Assembly: GCF_030295995.1 (NCBI RefSeq)
Contig: NZ_AP027365.1
Coordinates: 2,078,066 to 2,142,065 of the forward strand
Source of the DNA: Thalassotalea hakodatensis
GTDB taxonomy: Bacteria > Pseudomonadota > Gammaproteobacteria > Enterobacterales > Alteromonadaceae
Length of the DNA stretch: 64,000 bases
Reading direction: 5' to 3'
Both the position numbers and the translations under genes were made by a program. Shown one piece after another: positions 8,747 through 18,730 of this stretch (its first letter is position 1; the number at the start of each line of letters is the position of its first letter). The notes beneath the pieces were generated by a model. The model was not told the origin of the DNA, did no database searches, and saw only the letters and a program-made list of their open reading frames with translations.

Positions 8747-10753
8747 ATGAATAAATGGCTCAAATATTCTGCAATTGCTGTTGCAGTTCCCGTGGGGTTA
8801 GCGGCATTAGGTGCAGCTAAGATCTTTTGGCTAGATACGCTTTTAGCAAAAAGTGATATTGGCCCTGAAGCACCAACATTAACTGCTAATGGCTATACTT
8901 ATCGCGATCTAAATAAAAATGGTCAATTAGATGTCTATGAAGACTCACGTCAACCCATTGACCGTCGTGTCAGTGATTTGATTGATCAAATGAACATTGA
9001 AGAAAAAGCGGGCCTAATGTTTCAACCGCCAATAACGTTTGGTGAAAATGCTGAAATTATTGAAGGAATGAATTTTTCAATTGGCTACGGTACCTACGAT
9101 GTTATTAATTCTCGTTTAATTAACCATTTCAATTTAATGGGCTCAGCGCCAATAAAAGAAATGGCTCGCTGGCACAACGATATTCAAAAGCTTGCCGAGC
9201 AAACCCGTTTAGGTATTCCAATTACCATCTCAACGGATCCTCGCCACAGTTTGCGTGATGGCAAAAGTGCAACCTCAGTACGCACTGAAGGTTTTTCATT
9301 ATGGCCTGAGCCTATTGGTTTTGGTGCGATAGGTGATGAAAAAGTCGCCGAAGAGTTTGGCCGTATAGCCAACATTGAATACCGCGCTGTAGGTATTCGT
9401 TTAGCACTGCACCCAATGGCAGATTTAGCCACAGAGCCGCGTTGGGCTCGGGGTATAGGTACCTTTGGTGAAGAAGCAGAATTATCGTCTAAATTGGTTG
9501 CTGGTTATATAAAAGGTTTTCAAGGCGCTAACATTGGCAAATCAAGTGTGTTAACTATGGTTAAACACTTTCCAGGTGGAGGCCCACAACGTGACGGTTT
9601 AGATGCGCATCAATTCTACGGCGCAGAGCAAGCATACCCTGGTGATAACTTTGATTATCACTTGAAACCTTTTCAAGCAGCATTTGATGTAGGCGCTGCT
9701 CAAGTTATGCCTTATTACGGCATTCCTAATGGCCAAACATCAGAAGATGTTGCTATGAGTTACAACAAAGAGATTATCACCGATATGCTGCGTGGTGATT
9801 TTGGTTTTGACGGTGTTGTTTGTACAGATTGGGGTATTGTTACTTCAAAAATGGCGGGCCCTGTAGTTGCCATGCGCGCAAGAGCTTGGGGCTTAGAAGG
9901 TTTATCTGAGTCTGATCGCTTTAAAAAAGCACTTGATGCTGGTGTTGACCAATTTGGCGGTGAAGAATTACCTGAATTCATTGTTGATCTAGTCGAATCT
10001 GGACAAGTTTCTGAAGGGCGTATAAATACCTCTATTCGTCGTATCTTAAAAGACAAATTCCGCTTAGGACTATTTGACGACCCTTATGTCGATATGGCAA
10101 TGGCGGATAAAATAACTGGCACAGACGAGTTTATGAAAGCAGGCGCCTTGGCACAACGTAAATCTTTAGTGTTGCTGAAGAACCAAAAAGAGACCGTTGC
10201 ACAAAGTACTTCACAAAGCAGTATTCAAAATAAAGAATATGCTTTGCCATTAGCTAAAAATATTAAGGTCTATATTGAAGGTCTTAGTAAAGAGTCAACC
10301 AGCAAATATGCGCAAGTGGTCGATAATTTAGATGATGCCGATGTTGCTATTTTACATGTTAAAGCGCCACACCGTCCGCCAAGAACTGATTTAGGCTTTG
10401 GTGAAAATATTATCGAAACCATATTAAACCAAGGTGATCTTGATTTTAAAGGTGAAGAGTTAGCGCATATCAAAAAAGTGATGGCAACTAAACCAACCGT
10501 TGTGGTGATTTATTTAGAACGCCCATCAGTTATTCCAGAAATCGCTGAAAACGCTGTTGGTATATTAGCGGAATTTGGTGCCACTGATGAGGCGATGTTA
10601 GATGTTTTATTTGGTGATTTTAACCCAACCGGCAAATTGCCATTTGAAATGCCAAGTTCTATGGCGGCCGTTGAAGCGCAGTTTGAAGATGTGCCTTTTG
10701 ACTCCGTTGATCCGTTATTCAACTTTGGTCACGGTTTGTCATACAAGCAGTAA
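8747..10753 (+). CDS. Glycoside hydrolase family 3 exo-glycosidase
   Basis: A retaining exo-beta-glycosidase of 668 residues. An N-terminal hydrophobic segment (about 6-28) serves as signal anchor or signal peptide. A short calcium-loop-like stretch (YRDLNKNGQLDVYED) precedes the catalytic barrel. VKHFPGGGPQ holds the conserved KH of GH3. The nucleophile is Asp361 in CTDWG. The C-terminal sandwich domain ends with FNFGHGLSY, as in beta-glucosidases and xylosidases. It is co-transcribed with the upstream sulfatase (10-base gap). GH3 enzymes in algal polysaccharide loci often release xylose or glucose from oligosaccharides, but the sugar cannot be assigned here. Confidence 0.9.
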   Translation: MNKWLKYSAIAVAVPVGLAALGAAKIFWLDTLLAKSDIGPEAPTLTANGYTYRDLNKNGQLDVYEDSRQPIDRRVSDLIDQMNIEEKAGLMFQPPITFGENAEIIEGMNFSIGYGTYDVINSRLINHFNLMGSAPIKEMARWHNDIQKLAEQTRLGIPITISTDPRHSLRDGKSATSVRTEGFSLWPEPIGFGAIGDEKVAEEFGRIANIEYRAVGIRLALHPMADLATEPRWARGIGTFGEEAELSSKLVAGYIKGFQGANIGKSSVLTMVKHFPGGGPQRDGLDAHQFYGAEQAYPGDNFDYHLKPFQAAFDVGAAQVMPYYGIPNGQTSEDVAMSYNKEIITDMLRGDFGFDGVVCTDWGIVTSKMAGPVVAMRARAWGLEGLSESDRFKKALDAGVDQFGGEELPEFIVDLVESGQVSEGRINTSIRRILKDKFRLGLFDDPYVDMAMADKITGTDEFMKAGALAQRKSLVLLKNQKETVAQSTSQSSIQNKEYALPLAKNIKVYIEGLSKESTSKYAQVVDNLDDADVAILHVKAPHRPPRTDLGFGENIIETILNQGDLDFKGEELAHIKKVMATKPTVVVIYLERPSVIPEIAENAVGILAEFGATDEAMLDVLFGDFNPTGKLPFEMPSSMAAVEAQFEDVPFDSVDPLFNFGHGLSYKQ

Positions 10754-10796
10754 GGGAATATCCTAACGCGTTAACTTTTGCGTTTAGTTCCCTCAA

Positions 10797-10824
10797 GGCC
10801 TTTTCATTATCCGATGAGAAGGCC
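10797..10824. terminator. Hairpin between convergent genes
   Basis: GGCCTTTTCAT (10797-10807) pairs with ATGAGAAGGCC (10814-10824), with one wobble and a six-base loop. It lies between the converging GH3 and phosphoesterase genes and probably ends one or both transcripts, although the U tract is weak. Confidence 0.45.
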
Positions 10825-10911
10825 ACTTAATTTCCAATTATAACAAACCATTATTAACTAAAGCTCAATCAGAATCTGACTTTGCTTTTTGTTGATGTGT
10901 TTGCTTTATTC

Positions 10912-12012
10912 TTACCATAACCACTGCTGATAAATTGGTGATGCTTGATTAATGGTAAATACTTTCAGTAATACGCCTTGCTCAAGTACATCTATTTCGA
11001 TAAAACCTTCTTGCGATGTAGCAAATTGCGTTTGCTCGTTATAACTTACGCCGCTAAGTTTTGCGCTATTGGCTGCGCCGCTGACTAGGTTGTAGTGCGT
11101 TTTATTTTCATCTTTTTGTTCAAACACCTGCAAACTGTGATCATGTCCTGCAGCAAAAATTGTTTTGGGATAAGGAATAAGCTGGGAGTTCATGCCATTT
11201 ATTAAACGCTGGTACTTTAGGCTATCTACATCTTGTTGGTTGTTATTAAAAAATGTCACAATGCTGACGTAAAGTTGATAGCCTAAGCTCGAATAGTAAC
11301 CGCCATGAGGCCCCATGGTTTCAATCGGGTGATGGCCATTTAATACAATGATATTGTCAGGAAACGCTTGGTAGCTCTTGGTTAGCAATGACGATAAATG
11401 TTCCAGGGCCTTGTTAAAGTCGTTTTGACTAGCCTTTATTAACCACATGGTATCTAAAAAAACTAAGCTGACACCGTCACGTAATATCATTTGAGGTAGA
11501 GGAGATGAAGCTTCTTGATAAGGAACAAACATGGCTGATAGTTTGTTGGTGCTAGCATAGTTTTCTATATATTCCGCTTGTGTGTCGACCTGTGTTGCAT
11601 ACCAGTCATGGTTGCCGGGAACGATGAACATTTCAGCGCCACTTTGTTTCGCTATTTGAAGTTGTGCTTCTAAAAAACTGATGTGTTTCAATTGCTTGCT
11701 GGTAAATACTTGCTGCTCAGGAAGTTTATTGGGAAAACCTGATGGGTAAATATTATCACCTAACATGATCACTGCCGTTTTTTCGGGAGATTTTTCTGCA
11801 TGTTCAACTGCTTTCTGAAGACTTGCTTGTAAGGGCTTAATCGACGATAAACCAGCGTCGCCTAATAGTATAATGCGTTGCTTTAATTCACCTTGTGCTT
11901 TAATAGACTGTTGAATGTCTGGGTTGATATAAACCTTATGGTTTGTTGAGCTTTTATAAGCGCATGCAGATAAAAGTAGGGTGGTGATTAATGTGAATAA
12001 TCGCAATGTCAT
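10912..12012 (-). CDS. Calcineurin-like metallophosphoesterase, lipoprotein
   Basis: A 366-residue protein with a lipoprotein signal (LLLSAC, lipidated Cys17). The metallophosphoesterase motifs appear in order: GDAGLSS, GDNIYP, GNHDW, GHHPIET and GHDHSLQ. These bind the two-metal centre. The family includes phosphatases and nucleotide hydrolases. The export signal places it in the periplasm or outer membrane. It lies opposite to the GH3 gene. A role in recovering phosphate from organic esters is plausible, and a link to the polysaccharide locus is only positional. An AGAGGT ribosome binding site precedes the ATG. Confidence 0.85.
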   Translation of the reverse strand: MTLRLFTLITTLLLSACAYKSSTNHKVYINPDIQQSIKAQGELKQRIILLGDAGLSSIKPLQASLQKAVEHAEKSPEKTAVIMLGDNIYPSGFPNKLPEQQVFTSKQLKHISFLEAQLQIAKQSGAEMFIVPGNHDWYATQVDTQAEYIENYASTNKLSAMFVPYQEASSPLPQMILRDGVSLVFLDTMWLIKASQNDFNKALEHLSSLLTKSYQAFPDNIIVLNGHHPIETMGPHGGYYSSLGYQLYVSIVTFFNNNQQDVDSLKYQRLINGMNSQLIPYPKTIFAAGHDHSLQVFEQKDENKTHYNLVSGAANSAKLSGVSYNEQTQFATSQEGFIEIDVLEQGVLLKVFTINQASPIYQQWLW

Positions 12013-12119
12013 CGAGACCTCTTAAGAAGGTATTGTTAGTGGTAAATGAGTGGTCAATAATAGGGGGGGCGCCTGAAGTAGAGCTGAAAATAAAGAAGAA
12101 TTAGTAGTAGAAGTTTGAA

Positions 12120-12922
12120 TCAATCTTTATTGATTTTATAGCATTGTACATTTTCTTCGTCGTTCAGTTTTGTTCGTTCAAAATCATAAAGATTTGCTAA
12201 TATTTTAGCCTTTTCTTTCCCAAAGTATTGATGAGAAAAGCCAGGGTACATACTTGCTGTTCCTAAGGTTATTATACTTTTTATTTCATCCTGACTATTT
12301 AGATTGATGCTAGCAGATAAGTAGTCAAGCTCTGATGCAATGACGATATCAATTCTATTTTTGAGTAAGGCCTAAAGGCAGAAAGCGAATTAATATAAAA
12401 ATGATAATTTTCTCTGCCTTCTACAGTAAATTTTTTCACATCATGGGTATATATGTTTCTAACCAATCCAATTCGATAATTGGCACGCCAGTTGGGGCTG
12501 TTCATCTCTATATTGATGTCTTTTCTGCTGTAAAAAGAAATGGGTACTGTTACAAAAGGGGTGGAGGTTAAGGCTAGACCTTGTGAGCTTGTTTTGGGTT
12601 TGACAGTTGTTTTAAAGTTAGGTAAACCAATTAAAGCCAGTGCCATATTACCATTTCTTGTTTCGGTAAATGCCCTCATTATTGGATGTTCAATTTCTTT
12701 AAGCAAATAGCCCATATTCTCGAAAGTTTTATTCATCAGACAGTAAGCATGCTTCTTTACTTCAAGCCTTAGAGATTCAGGTACAGCAAAGGTAAGTGTT
12801 TTCTTTGTCGATGTAGTGGTTGTCGTACTTTGTTCGGACTTGTTATTAATGGCAAGGCAATTAGAACTTAACGTAGTTAAGAAAGAAAATAGCAACAATC
12901 TTAACCTTAGTGATTTTGCCAT
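12120..12922 (-). pseudogene. Periplasmic substrate-binding-like protein, frameshifted
   Basis: The gene starts at 12922 with a signal peptide (SFLTTLSSNCLA) and reads as a family-3-type periplasmic binding protein (LTFAVPESLRLEVKKHAYCLM, then TFENMGYLLKEIE). Around 12370 the frame runs into a wrong C-terminus that stops at 12299. In the next frame the expected continuation is present, ALLKNRIDIVIASELDY and about 80 more residues, ending at TGA 12120-12122. One missing base after the SAF codons would restore a protein of about 267 residues. Either the gene is recently broken or the sequence has an error. There is no permease or ATPase nearby, as is usual for the stand-alone forms in Alteromonadales. 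Confidence 0.7.
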
Positions 12923-12938
12923 CAGGGTTACCTAAAAT

Positions 12939-12975
12939 AATTAATCTTCCTTTTATAATAGAAGGAAGATTAATT
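12939..12975 (-). terminator. Long perfect hairpin after second GH2
   Basis: A 14-bp perfect inverted repeat (12939-12952 with 12962-12975) has a 9-base loop and lies 41 bases past the GH2 stop. The following bases are only moderately U-rich, so it is a probable but not textbook terminator. Confidence 0.5.
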
Positions 12976-13015
12976 AGAGCAAATGTAATGGGTTTTTATT
13001 TGATTAAAAAATAAT

Positions 13016-16000
13016 TTAGTTAGCGAAAAAATAGCGCTCAGATAGTGTATTTGATTTATCGGTAACAATTAGCTGGCTATGCTTATCAAGCATAGCTTCA
13101 TTGCTTAAGATTGTATTATTAGCATTAACAACTTTTATCGATCCACCTGTAATCGGTTGAATTAGTTTTAAAGCATCTGCAACTGTATGCAGTTTTTCTG
13201 CACTAATTGTTTTATTCTTGTAGTTAATGTCGATGGTGTCAGATTTAAGTAATCCACCAATAACAGATATTTCTTCCGCTCCGTATATTGGATATTTCCC
13301 GACAATAGGCGCATCGGCAAAGGTTTGGGTTTTTAGTAACTTGACACGAATAAAACGAGCCGTTTTTGCTATACTATCGCTGGTGGTGCCAATAACCGTA
13401 TTGCTCTCTTGGTTAACAGCTACTTGGTAGCTCTCAGAAAATACATCAAAAGTTTGTTTGAAATCTTTTGCACTTTCGATGCTATACGCCATAGGGCCAA
13501 CGTTGAGCATGTCGATATGTTGTGGCCAGACAATTTCAACGCGATCAATATAATATTCGGCGCCTAAGTCGACTTTCCACCAGTGCGGTGCTTTGCCCAT
13601 AGCATTCCAAATATTAACGTCTTCCATATCATCAACCATACCGGTAATGATGTTATCGTTTGCTTTGGCTGCACTCATGATAGGAATATCAATTGGCCCA
13701 ATAGATAAGTTAGCAGCTATTTCAGCACTGGCAGATGTTGGTTTAAAAGCCGATAGGGCTGCACTATCAAATGTATATTCTTGGCTGGTTTTGCCATCTT
13801 GCGCCGTTACTTTAATGATATCGCCACTATTAAGAGCAAGTTCATGTTGACCTTTTATCAATTCGACGCTGCTATCGCGCGGATATTCAAGCACAGTAGG
13901 TAAAGTTGAAAAACTGATGCCATGAGGTAAGTTATAAATTTTCCCATTTACGGTATCTATGCCCAAAAGCTTAGCGCTAATTTTGGTATCAGTGCTGTTC
14001 ACGCGTGTTAAGTGAATGCTATCAACGATCTTTCCTTGATTGTTTGCCACTTCAATAAGGTTATCACCAAGTGTTAGCTCAACTTGTGGCCAAATAATTT
14101 TTTTATTGCCATTAAGCTCAAGCTTACCAAGAGATTGTTTATTAACGAACAACTCAAGTTCAGCTTGGTTACTGTACACTTTAATGTCTATTAGCGCTTG
14201 GGTTCGAGTTGAAAAGCGGCGACCAGTTATATGAGTAACAGGCTCTTTTGCCCAGTTAGCTTTATACCAAAAGAAGGCATCCTTTTTTACTTTTCTATCA
14301 AAGGTGACCAAGCCTTTATCATTACGACCGGGTGTATCACCTTCATCACGGTTATCAACGGCAAAGTCAGCCAATACCCACAAGAATTTGCCCCAAACAT
14401 AGTCTCTATCTTGTAAGTCTTGCCAATAGTGTTCATGAAAAATGGCTTGATATTCTTCACTGTGATCTTGCATGGTTGGCGTATCAGTGTGAATTTTGTC
14501 ACTGGCTCCGGCGCCAAATTCACTCAGCGCGATAGATAAATCGGGCGCGCTTTCACGGGCATGATCCATAAATTTGGTAAAATCACTAAAACTGCCGTAA
14601 TACCAAGCATAGTAGCGATTAAATGAGGTGATATCCGTTGTTGTCGCCAGCGGATCTTGTAATGCCTTTTCGCCGCTTGCCGCAACGGCTGCTGTGGTAA
14701 GGCGATTAGGATCTTCAGCTTTTACTAAAGTATTTAGCTCTTTTACGATTGGTCTTGGATCAGGCCCTGGTTTTAAGGTGATTTCGTTGAACAACCCCCA
14801 AAACATTATCGAACTGTGGTTATAGTTTTGTCTGACCAGCTCTAAAGCTTGCTGTTTTACGTTATCAGTAAAGGCTTGATTAGTGTTAATGCGGTTAATC
14901 AATGGCACTTCTGCCCATATTACTAAGCCTATTTCATCAGCGCGCTGATAAACATAATCATCACGTTGTTGGTGGCCTAAACGTACACCTGTAGCGCCTA
15001 ACTCCAACATTAGCTGAATATCTCGTTCGTGATCTTCTTGATTAATTGCTGTGCCTTTTTTCGGGAAATCAGCCATACGGTTTATGCCGTAAAGCGGATA
15101 AGGTTTACCGTTTAAAATAAACCCTTGGTCTTTATCGACACGGAAATAACGTAAGCCCAATTGTTGATTAATTTGATCAACCACTTTGCCGTTATGACTG
15201 ATTGTGGTTTCTCCTTGGTATAAATAAGGATCGTCTAAACCATGCCATAAATGAGGGTTTTCAAGCGCAATTTGGCTAGTATATTCAACAGATGCTTGCG
15301 CCTTTATCTGAAGTTGTTCACTGGTTTTGGCAACAATAGTATTGTTAGCATCACGCAATAAGTTGGTAATAGTAATGGTTGCAGCTTCACTATTTTCATT
15401 AAAAAGTTTAGTACGTACATCGAGTTCAGCCTTTTCATTGCTTATATTAGTTTGTGACCAATAAACGCCACTTGAGGCATAGTCTAAATTGTCTATGTGG
15501 ATGTTATTACTGGCAATTAAACGAACCTTGCGATACAAACCGCCAAAAAAAGTAAAGTCAGCAGAAAGCGGGGCAACGGTGTCGTCTACTTCATTGTTAA
15601 CGGTTACCACCACGATATTATCTTGGCCAAGTTTTACCTGCTTAGTAATGTCAAAACGAAATGCGGCATAGTTACCTTTATGTTGACCGACTTCTTTGCC
15701 ATTAACATAAACAGTTGCCGTGGTGGTTGCGCCATCAAAATGCAGGTAGATTTTTTTATTGGTAAACTTTTCATCTAAGGTGAATGTACGTTTGTATGTG
15801 CCTGTGCCGCGGTAATAATCGCCACCACCGTCTTGGCCATCTTTTGCGTTCCAAGTATGCGGTAAATTAACTGTTTGCCAATTTTCTTTAGCAATACTAT
15901 GCGCTATGACAGGCGAGGTTTTGCTAAATTGCCATTGGTTATTTAGTGGCTGAATAACACGACTATTTACGATAAATGATTTTTCTTTTGGAAGTACCTC

Positions 16001-16075
16001 ATCCGAAGCACCGAAAAAAAAGTATGCAAATAAACTGATTAAAGTGACGGCAAGTCCGATGATAAACTTATACAT
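13016..16075 (-). CDS. Glycoside hydrolase family 2 (beta-galactosidase-like), with C-terminal discoidin-like domain
   Basis: A 1019-residue exported GH2 with a signal peptide or anchor (about residues 3-22). Domains in order: sugar-binding sandwich (NLPHTWNAKDG, YYRGTGTYKR), immunoglobulin-like domain, TIM barrel from about 310 with acid/base Glu431 (GLFNEIT) and nucleophile Glu519 (ALSEFGAG), then a DUF4982-like domain. A C-terminal F5/8-type C (discoidin-like) region follows, with HWWKVDLGAEYYIDRVEI and ARFIRVKLL. The long form and appended domain suggest action on polymer-derived oligosaccharides. It is transcribed in the same direction as, and downstream of, the sugar porter but behind a terminator. 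The exact sugar is not assignable, though galactose is the best guess from family resemblance. Confidence 0.88.
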   Translation of the reverse strand: MYKFIIGLAVTLISLFAYFFFGASDEVLPKEKSFIVNSRVIQPLNNQWQFSKTSPVIAHSIAKENWQTVNLPHTWNAKDGQDGGGDYYRGTGTYKRTFTLDEKFTNKKIYLHFDGATTTATVYVNGKEVGQHKGNYAAFRFDITKQVKLGQDNIVVVTVNNEVDDTVAPLSADFTFFGGLYRKVRLIASNNIHIDNLDYASSGVYWSQTNISNEKAELDVRTKLFNENSEAATITITNLLRDANNTIVAKTSEQLQIKAQASVEYTSQIALENPHLWHGLDDPYLYQGETTISHNGKVVDQINQQLGLRYFRVDKDQGFILNGKPYPLYGINRMADFPKKGTAINQEDHERDIQLMLELGATGVRLGHQQRDDYVYQRADEIGLVIWAEVPLINRINTNQAFTDNVKQQALELVRQNYNHSSIMFWGLFNEITLKPGPDPRPIVKELNTLVKAEDPNRLTTAAVAASGEKALQDPLATTTDITSFNRYYAWYYGSFSDFTKFMDHARESAPDLSIALSEFGAGASDKIHTDTPTMQDHSEEYQAIFHEHYWQDLQDRDYVWGKFLWVLADFAVDNRDEGDTPGRNDKGLVTFDRKVKKDAFFWYKANWAKEPVTHITGRRFSTRTQALIDIKVYSNQAELELFVNKQSLGKLELNGNKKIIWPQVELTLGDNLIEVANNQGKIVDSIHLTRVNSTDTKISAKLLGIDTVNGKIYNLPHGISFSTLPTVLEYPRDSSVELIKGQHELALNSGDIIKVTAQDGKTSQEYTFDSAALSAFKPTSASAEIAANLSIGPIDIPIMSAAKANDNIITGMVDDMEDVNIWNAMGKAPHWWKVDLGAEYYIDRVEIVWPQHIDMLNVGPMAYSIESAKDFKQTFDVFSESYQVAVNQESNTVIGTTSDSIAKTARFIRVKLLKTQTFADAPIVGKYPIYGAEEISVIGGLLKSDTIDINYKNKTISAEKLHTVADALKLIQPITGGSIKVVNANNTILSNEAMLDKHSQLIVTDKSNTLSERYFFAN

Positions 16076-16134
16076 ATTGAAGCCTGTTGTTAATTATGTA
16101 TTGTTATCATGTCATGGCAAACTGAAGTGTATCT

Positions 16135-16163
16135 TAAAAAAAAGAGCCCCATAAAGGAGCTCT
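16135..16163 (-). terminator. Intrinsic terminator of sugar porter gene
   Basis: On the minus strand AGAGCTCC, a five-base loop and GGGGCTCT form an 8-bp stem with one G-U pair, followed at once by a run of eight U. It lies 25 bases past the transporter stop and before the GH2 promoter region. Confidence 0.85.
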
Positions 16164-16187
16164 GTTGTTTATCGTCTTAATTCATTA

Positions 16188-17660
16188 TTAGGCTAAAGAT
16201 TTCTTAGCAACAACATTTTCTGAACTGGTGTCGTTGTCCCATAACTTCTCCATTTCTTCTAAGGATTTTCCTTTTGTTTCAGGAACAAACTTCCAAACAA
16301 ATAATGCCGCCAATAAACTCATACCGCCGTAAATCCAATAAGCAAAACCATGATTAAATTGCTCTGTTAAATAGGTATTGTTGTTCATTAGTGGGAAGCT
16401 CCATGACACTAAATAATTGGTGATCCATTGTGCAGCTACCGCGACAGACATTGCTAAACTACGAATTTTATTCGGGAAAATTTCAGACAGTAACACCCAA
16501 CATACTGGTCCCCATGATAGAGAAAAGAAGGCGACGTAAGCTAACATGGCGATTAAAACAGAAATACCCATGCTCTCGGTATAGAAGCTAAATCCTAGTG
16601 CCGTCATTGCAACGCACATGCCGAGCGCACCAATGATCATTAGTGGTTTTCGACCAAATTTGTCTACGGTGAAAATAGCTACCAAAGTGAATATCACATT
16701 AAAGGCGCCAACAATAATGGTTTGTAGCATTGCTGCATTAGTACCTGAACCCATATTCTTAAATATTTCAGGCGCATAATAAAGCACGGCATTTATACCA
16801 ATGAGCTGTTGAAACATTGACAGCAAAATACCAACAACAAGCACCATTAATCCAAAAGAGAATAATTTACCTGAAGTATGATGACTCAATGATTCTTTAA
16901 TTTCAGAAAATTCAAGTTCAGCTTCTTTTGGCCCATGTAATTTAGCTAGCGTATTTCTTGCTTCTTTATCATGACCATTTATTGCATGCCAACGAGGACT
17001 TTCAGGAACCGTAAATAATAAGAAAAAGAAAAGGGCTGCTGGTAGCATTTCAGAGGCGAACATATAGCGCCATCCTAACGTTTGTATCCATGACTCACCA
17101 CCTTGTAATGCGATAAGGTAGTTAACAAAGTAAACGACAATAATACCTGTAACAATAGCCATTTGGTTAAATGAAACTAAACGTCCACGAATTTTTGCCG
17201 GTGCAATTTCTGCAATATAGAGCGGCGAAAGCATTGATGCCATACCTACGCCAACACCACCCAAAATACGATAAAAAATGAACTGAGGTAAGGCTTGATT
17301 AGCTTCTGAACTACCAATGGCATAAAAACCCATTTCAGGTATCGCTGAGCCTAAGGCGGAAATAAAAAATAATGCAGCACTAACAATTAACATTTTCTTA
17401 CGGCCATACTTTTGACTAAGTACTCCGGCAATTGCTCCACCAATGACACAGCCAATTAATGCGCTTGATACCAATGTACCCAGCAGTGAGTTAGCTTCGT
17501 ATTCAGCTAAGCCTAAAGGAGCAATAAAAAAGGCATCAAGGGAGCTAACTGTTCCTGAGATTACAGCGGTATCCCAGCCGAATAGCATGCCCCCAAGGGC
17601 TGCTACTAATGTTAATAGTGTGATGTAGCCTGAACTCTGGTTATCTTGTTGATTCGTCAT
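16188..17660 (-). CDS. MFS sugar porter (XylE/GLUT-type)
   Basis: A 490-residue inner-membrane sugar:proton symporter with twelve predicted helices. Sugar-porter signatures are visible: GWDTAVISG in helix 1, GRKKML between helices 2 and 3, PLYIAEIAPAKIRGR, VPESPRW, QQLIGINAVLYYAPEIF in helix 7, DKFGRKP, SEIFPNKIR and VPETKGKSLEEME. The QQ and NAVLYYAP residues line the sugar site in XylE. It probably imports the monosaccharide released by the GH2 or GH3 enzymes. It is divergently transcribed from the AraC-type regulator, which is the likely controller. Confidence 0.93.
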   Translation of the reverse strand: MTNQQDNQSSGYITLLTLVAALGGMLFGWDTAVISGTVSSLDAFFIAPLGLAEYEANSLLGTLVSSALIGCVIGGAIAGVLSQKYGRKKMLIVSAALFFISALGSAIPEMGFYAIGSSEANQALPQFIFYRILGGVGVGMASMLSPLYIAEIAPAKIRGRLVSFNQMAIVTGIIVVYFVNYLIALQGGESWIQTLGWRYMFASEMLPAALFFFLLFTVPESPRWHAINGHDKEARNTLAKLHGPKEAELEFSEIKESLSHHTSGKLFSFGLMVLVVGILLSMFQQLIGINAVLYYAPEIFKNMGSGTNAAMLQTIIVGAFNVIFTLVAIFTVDKFGRKPLMIIGALGMCVAMTALGFSFYTESMGISVLIAMLAYVAFFSLSWGPVCWVLLSEIFPNKIRSLAMSVAVAAQWITNYLVSWSFPLMNNNTYLTEQFNHGFAYWIYGGMSLLAALFVWKFVPETKGKSLEEMEKLWDNDTSSENVVAKKSLA

Positions 17661-17819
17661 GTTAGCAATTAAATTCCGAAATAATAGTTTGTACCCTATA
17701 GATAACCCTACAAAGCTTAAATAAGCCTGAATAGGGCATTTCAGGTAGAATTCAGTTTGACTGAATAGACTAACTTATATGGTGAATATCGAACGCTTTA
17801 ACATTGCAGGGAGTTAGTT
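17661..17819. promoter_or_regulatory. Divergent promoter region, porter / AraC regulator
   Basis: A 159-base intergenic region holds the promoters of both divergent genes. Two inverted repeats are visible: CCTGA-N10-TCAGG (17726-17745) and ATTCAG-N5-CTGAAT (17750-17766). The shared TCAG/CTGA half-sites make them candidates for regulator binding, although AraC proteins more often use direct repeats. Confidence 0.4.
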
Positions 17820-18716
17820 ATGGAACCTACTTTTGAAAATGTACAGACTAATGAGGGAAGCTCATTTTGTTGCTTCAAGGTTAAATGTCATGATTTAAAC
17901 GAAGATCATAGTTGGCACTTTCACCCTGAGTATGAACTTGTCTGGAACATTAGTGGTGAAGGTACGCGCTTTGTAGGCGATAGTGTCGATACTTATCTAC
18001 CAGGAGATATGATTCTCATTGGCCCAAACGTACCTCATTGTTGGCAAAGTAGTACAAATAAAGGTCATAAAGAATCAGAATTATTGGTTATTCAGTTTAA
18101 ACCAAGTTGTTTTGGTGACGGTTTTTTGCAGTTACCTGAAGCGGGTTTAATTAGTCGTTTATTAGATAATGCAAGTAAAGGCCTTGAAATATTTGGGGAA
18201 ACATCAGAAAAAATAGCAAAGCAGCTTAGTTTTTTGTACCAACAACAAAGTATAGATAGATTACTCTGTCTTATTAAAATTCTTGATCAGGTTGCAAATT
18301 CAGATGACGTAAAAGTGTTAACTACACCAGAATACGATCTTCATTCTGATATTAATAATACAAATTTAAGACGAATAGAAACTATTTATAGTTATGTCAG
18401 AGCAAATCTAGGTGATGATATCAATCAAACTGAAATTGCCAATAAAGTAGGCCTGACTACTCAAGGGTTCAGTCGATTTTTTAAAAAATATACAGGTCTG
18501 ACATTTGTAAAATTTGTTAATACCTTAAGAGTAAATGAAGCTTGCCGTTTATTAGTTAGAGAAAATTACGATGTAACCCAAATTGCTTATATGTGTGGAT
18601 ATCAAAATATATCTAATTTTAATCGCCGTTTTCAAGAAATTAAAAGCTTAACCCCAAGTGAATTTAGAAGTGGATACCGTCAAGGTAATAAAGTGCCTTA
18701 CTCAAAAGCAAGTTAA
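17820..18716 (+). CDS. AraC-family transcription regulator with cupin sensor
   Basis: A 298-residue regulator. The N-terminal cupin (about 25-80: WHFHPEYELVW, GDMILIGPNVPHCW) would bind a sugar effector. The C-terminal AraC DNA-binding domain has two helix-turn-helix units (TEIANKVGLTTQGFSRFFKK and VTQIAYMCGYQNISNFNRRF) and ends with LTPSEFR. It is divergent from the sugar porter and is followed 14 bases later by the cytochrome gene, with which it may be co-transcribed. It is probably the local activator of the polysaccharide genes. Confidence 0.88.
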   Translation: MEPTFENVQTNEGSSFCCFKVKCHDLNEDHSWHFHPEYELVWNISGEGTRFVGDSVDTYLPGDMILIGPNVPHCWQSSTNKGHKESELLVIQFKPSCFGDGFLQLPEAGLISRLLDNASKGLEIFGETSEKIAKQLSFLYQQQSIDRLLCLIKILDQVANSDDVKVLTTPEYDLHSDINNTNLRRIETIYSYVRANLGDDINQTEIANKVGLTTQGFSRFFKKYTGLTFVKFVNTLRVNEACRLLVRENYDVTQIAYMCGYQNISNFNRRFQEIKSLTPSEFRSGYRQGNKVPYSKAS

Positions 18717-18730
18717 GAGAGATTTTGATT

